Origin: Prochlorococcus sp. AG-402-G06 | GTDB lineage: Bacteria; Cyanobacteriota; Cyanobacteriia; PCC-6307; Cyanobiaceae | Assembly (NCBI GenBank): GCA_003277985.1 | Contig: QCHR01000002.1 | Span: 62,001 to 126,000 of the forward strand | Reading direction: 5' to 3' | Length of the DNA: 64,000 nucleotides | Shown: positions 62,922 to 64,000 of the stretch, in pieces | Layout: every line of letters starts with the position of its first letter | How positions within the stretch are numbered: position 1 is the stretch's first letter | Program-made: the position numbers and the translations under genes | The notes under the pieces: generated by a model | Database searches by the model: none | What the model saw: the letters and a program-made list of their open reading frames with translations, nothing else | Told to the model about the DNA's origin: nothing

Positions 62922-63014
62922 TAAATCGATATTCAAATCAAAAAATATTCTTTTTAAATCTTTTAATTTAAAGTGTTTGAACAAAAAAACTTTGATTTTA
63001 TTTTTTAATTAAGG

Positions 63015-63947
63015 ATGTTAATTAGCGTTGTCATACCAACTTACAACAGACTTCCCATACTAAGAAAGTGTCTTGATGCTTTAGAAAATCAAATTTTGAA
63101 TGATGGAATTCAAGATTTTGAAATTGTATTAGTCGATGACGGATCAACAGATGGGACAGTTGATTGGCTAAGAAATAATCTTGAGAATTATCCTCATTTA
63201 AAACTTTTTGAACAATCCCATGGAGGTCCTGCTCTTGGAAGGAATCTAGGAGTAGAAAAGTCAAATGGTGACTTAATTGTTTTTATAGATAGTGATTTAG
63301 TTGTTGATAGATATTTTCTTAGGAACCATCTTGATTCCTTGTTAAAAGCTTGGAAAAAACTTGGGAATAGAAAATGTTTTACCTATGGATCTGTTATCAA
63401 TACTTCTAATTTTAATAATCCAAATTCTGAACCTTTTAAACTTCAGGACTTGTCTTGGGCATACTTCGCTACCGGAAATGTTGCTATTGATAAAAATGTT
63501 CTAGAAAGATCAGGCCTTTTTGATACATCTTTCCGGCTATATGGATGGGAAGATTTGGAATTAGGAGAAAGACTAAGAAATATGGGAGTTAGACTTATAA
63601 AATGTCCAAGAGCTATTGGATATCATTGGCATCCAGCATTATCGCTTGATCAAATTCCTCAGTTGATTCGGATTGAAAAAGAGAGAGCAAAGATGGGATT
63701 AGTCTTCTATCGTAAACACCCGTCTTCCAGAGTAAAATTTATAATTCAATACACTTTTTTTCATCGTTGTCTTTGGGAATTTTTAACTATAGGTGGACTA
63801 ATCAATACAAAGACACTTAGACCTATATTAGGTTTTCTAATCAAGAAAGGTAAATCTGGCCTGGCTATGGAATTATTAAGACTTCCTCTTAATTTGATTG
63901 GAGTGAGACAAATTTTTAGAGAAGCATCATCAATTGGACTTCGGTGA
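63015..63947 (+). CDS. GT2 family glycosyltransferase
   Basis: 310 residues. GT-A fold: SVVIPTYNRLPILRKCLDAL at the start, FEIVLVDDGSTDGTVDWL, GPALGRNLGVEKSNGDLIVF with the metal motif FIDSDLV (DSD), and the acceptor-side GWEDLELGERLRNMG (ED) near ~180. Transfers sugar from a nucleotide donor; acceptor unknown. No membrane segment. Start ATG 63015. Confidence 0.88.
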   Translation: MLISVVIPTYNRLPILRKCLDALENQILNDGIQDFEIVLVDDGSTDGTVDWLRNNLENYPHLKLFEQSHGGPALGRNLGVEKSNGDLIVFIDSDLVVDRYFLRNHLDSLLKAWKKLGNRKCFTYGSVINTSNFNNPNSEPFKLQDLSWAYFATGNVAIDKNVLERSGLFDTSFRLYGWEDLELGERLRNMGVRLIKCPRAIGYHWHPALSLDQIPQLIRIEKERAKMGLVFYRKHPSSRVKFIIQYTFFHRCLWEFLTIGGLINTKTLRPILGFLIKKGKSGLAMELLRLPLNLIGVRQIFREASSIGLR

Positions 63948-64000
63948 GCCACAGTTTGTTAGATTAGGAAGGTAATTTAAAATCCGCACACCTGACTGTT

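Noticed and set aside
62637-63012. 115- and 118-aa ORFs on both strands after the DevA gene
   Set aside because: Both run into the ABC gene and overlap the 51-aa basic protein, which has much better composition and a start of its own.

Overview
The window is AT-rich (about one third G+C by eye), densely packed with short intergenic gaps, and looks like a chromosome segment of a marine picocyanobacterium, most likely a low-light-adapted Prochlorococcus. Reasons seen in sequence: PSII assembly factor Psb28, Gun4, phycocyanobilin:ferredoxin oxidoreductase PcyA, the small regulator SipA, a CPP1-like thylakoid protein, cyanobacterial-type glutamine synthetase, a B12-dependent (class II) ribonucleotide reductase, many very small one-helix proteins, and DUF families typical of cyanobacteria (DUF1651, DUF1824, DUF3531, DUF1543). 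The clade assignment is inference; no ribosomal RNA is present.

Layout. 1-4 kb: end of a pentapeptide-repeat gene, a large GT-C glycosyltransferase-like membrane protein, a quiet stretch with a decayed tRNA-Ser copy, then the intact tRNA-Ser(UGA); this looks like the edge of an integration site. 4-29 kb: core housekeeping genes (nrdJ, prfC, hslO, an ECF-type ATPase, rsmE, a DUF92 gene, aspC with a phosphonate/phosphite-type ABC transporter phnDCE, a reduced family-4 uracil-DNA glycosylase, ispG, a Ctp protease, nadA, aroB, purK) ending with a 6S RNA gene. 29.4-44 kb: a low-density, more AT-rich accessory block with about 30 mostly tiny genes, many below 60 codons, plus a deoxyribosyltransferase, a divergent MetF-like protein, a flavoprotein and a DoxX protein. 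44-59 kb: photosynthesis and metabolism again (psb28, mnmH, gun4, an anti-sigma-type kinase, glnA, a class-V aminotransferase, tadA, a group-II decarboxylase, a DUF697 GTPase, lspA, bioY, sipA, a paired M16 peptidase). 59-64 kb: pcyA followed by a DevBCA-type exporter, a 51-aa basic protein and a GT2 glycosyltransferase.

How the genes work together. Several runs look like operons: aspC-phnD-phnC-phnE-GDSL hydrolase on the minus strand (gaps of 24 bases or less, one ATGA overlap); bioY-lspA (ATGA overlap); the M16 pair (2-base gap); pcyA-devB-devC-devA; the VOC protein with the uracil-DNA glycosylase. Iron economy is a possible theme: a B12-dependent reductase, and a DNA glycosylase that has apparently lost its iron-sulfur ligands.

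Most worth following up: genes without a usual start codon where the family requires an upstream start (nadA with a probable ATT start; its divergent neighbour, a metallophosphoesterase whose first catalytic motif lies before any ATG/GTG/TTG); the broken tRNA-Ser copy; a probable one-base frameshift in a small gene at 37.3-37.5 kb; a five-fold 11-residue repeat protein; and the cluster of unlisted microproteins, including a tightly coupled pair at 30.9-31.1 kb.
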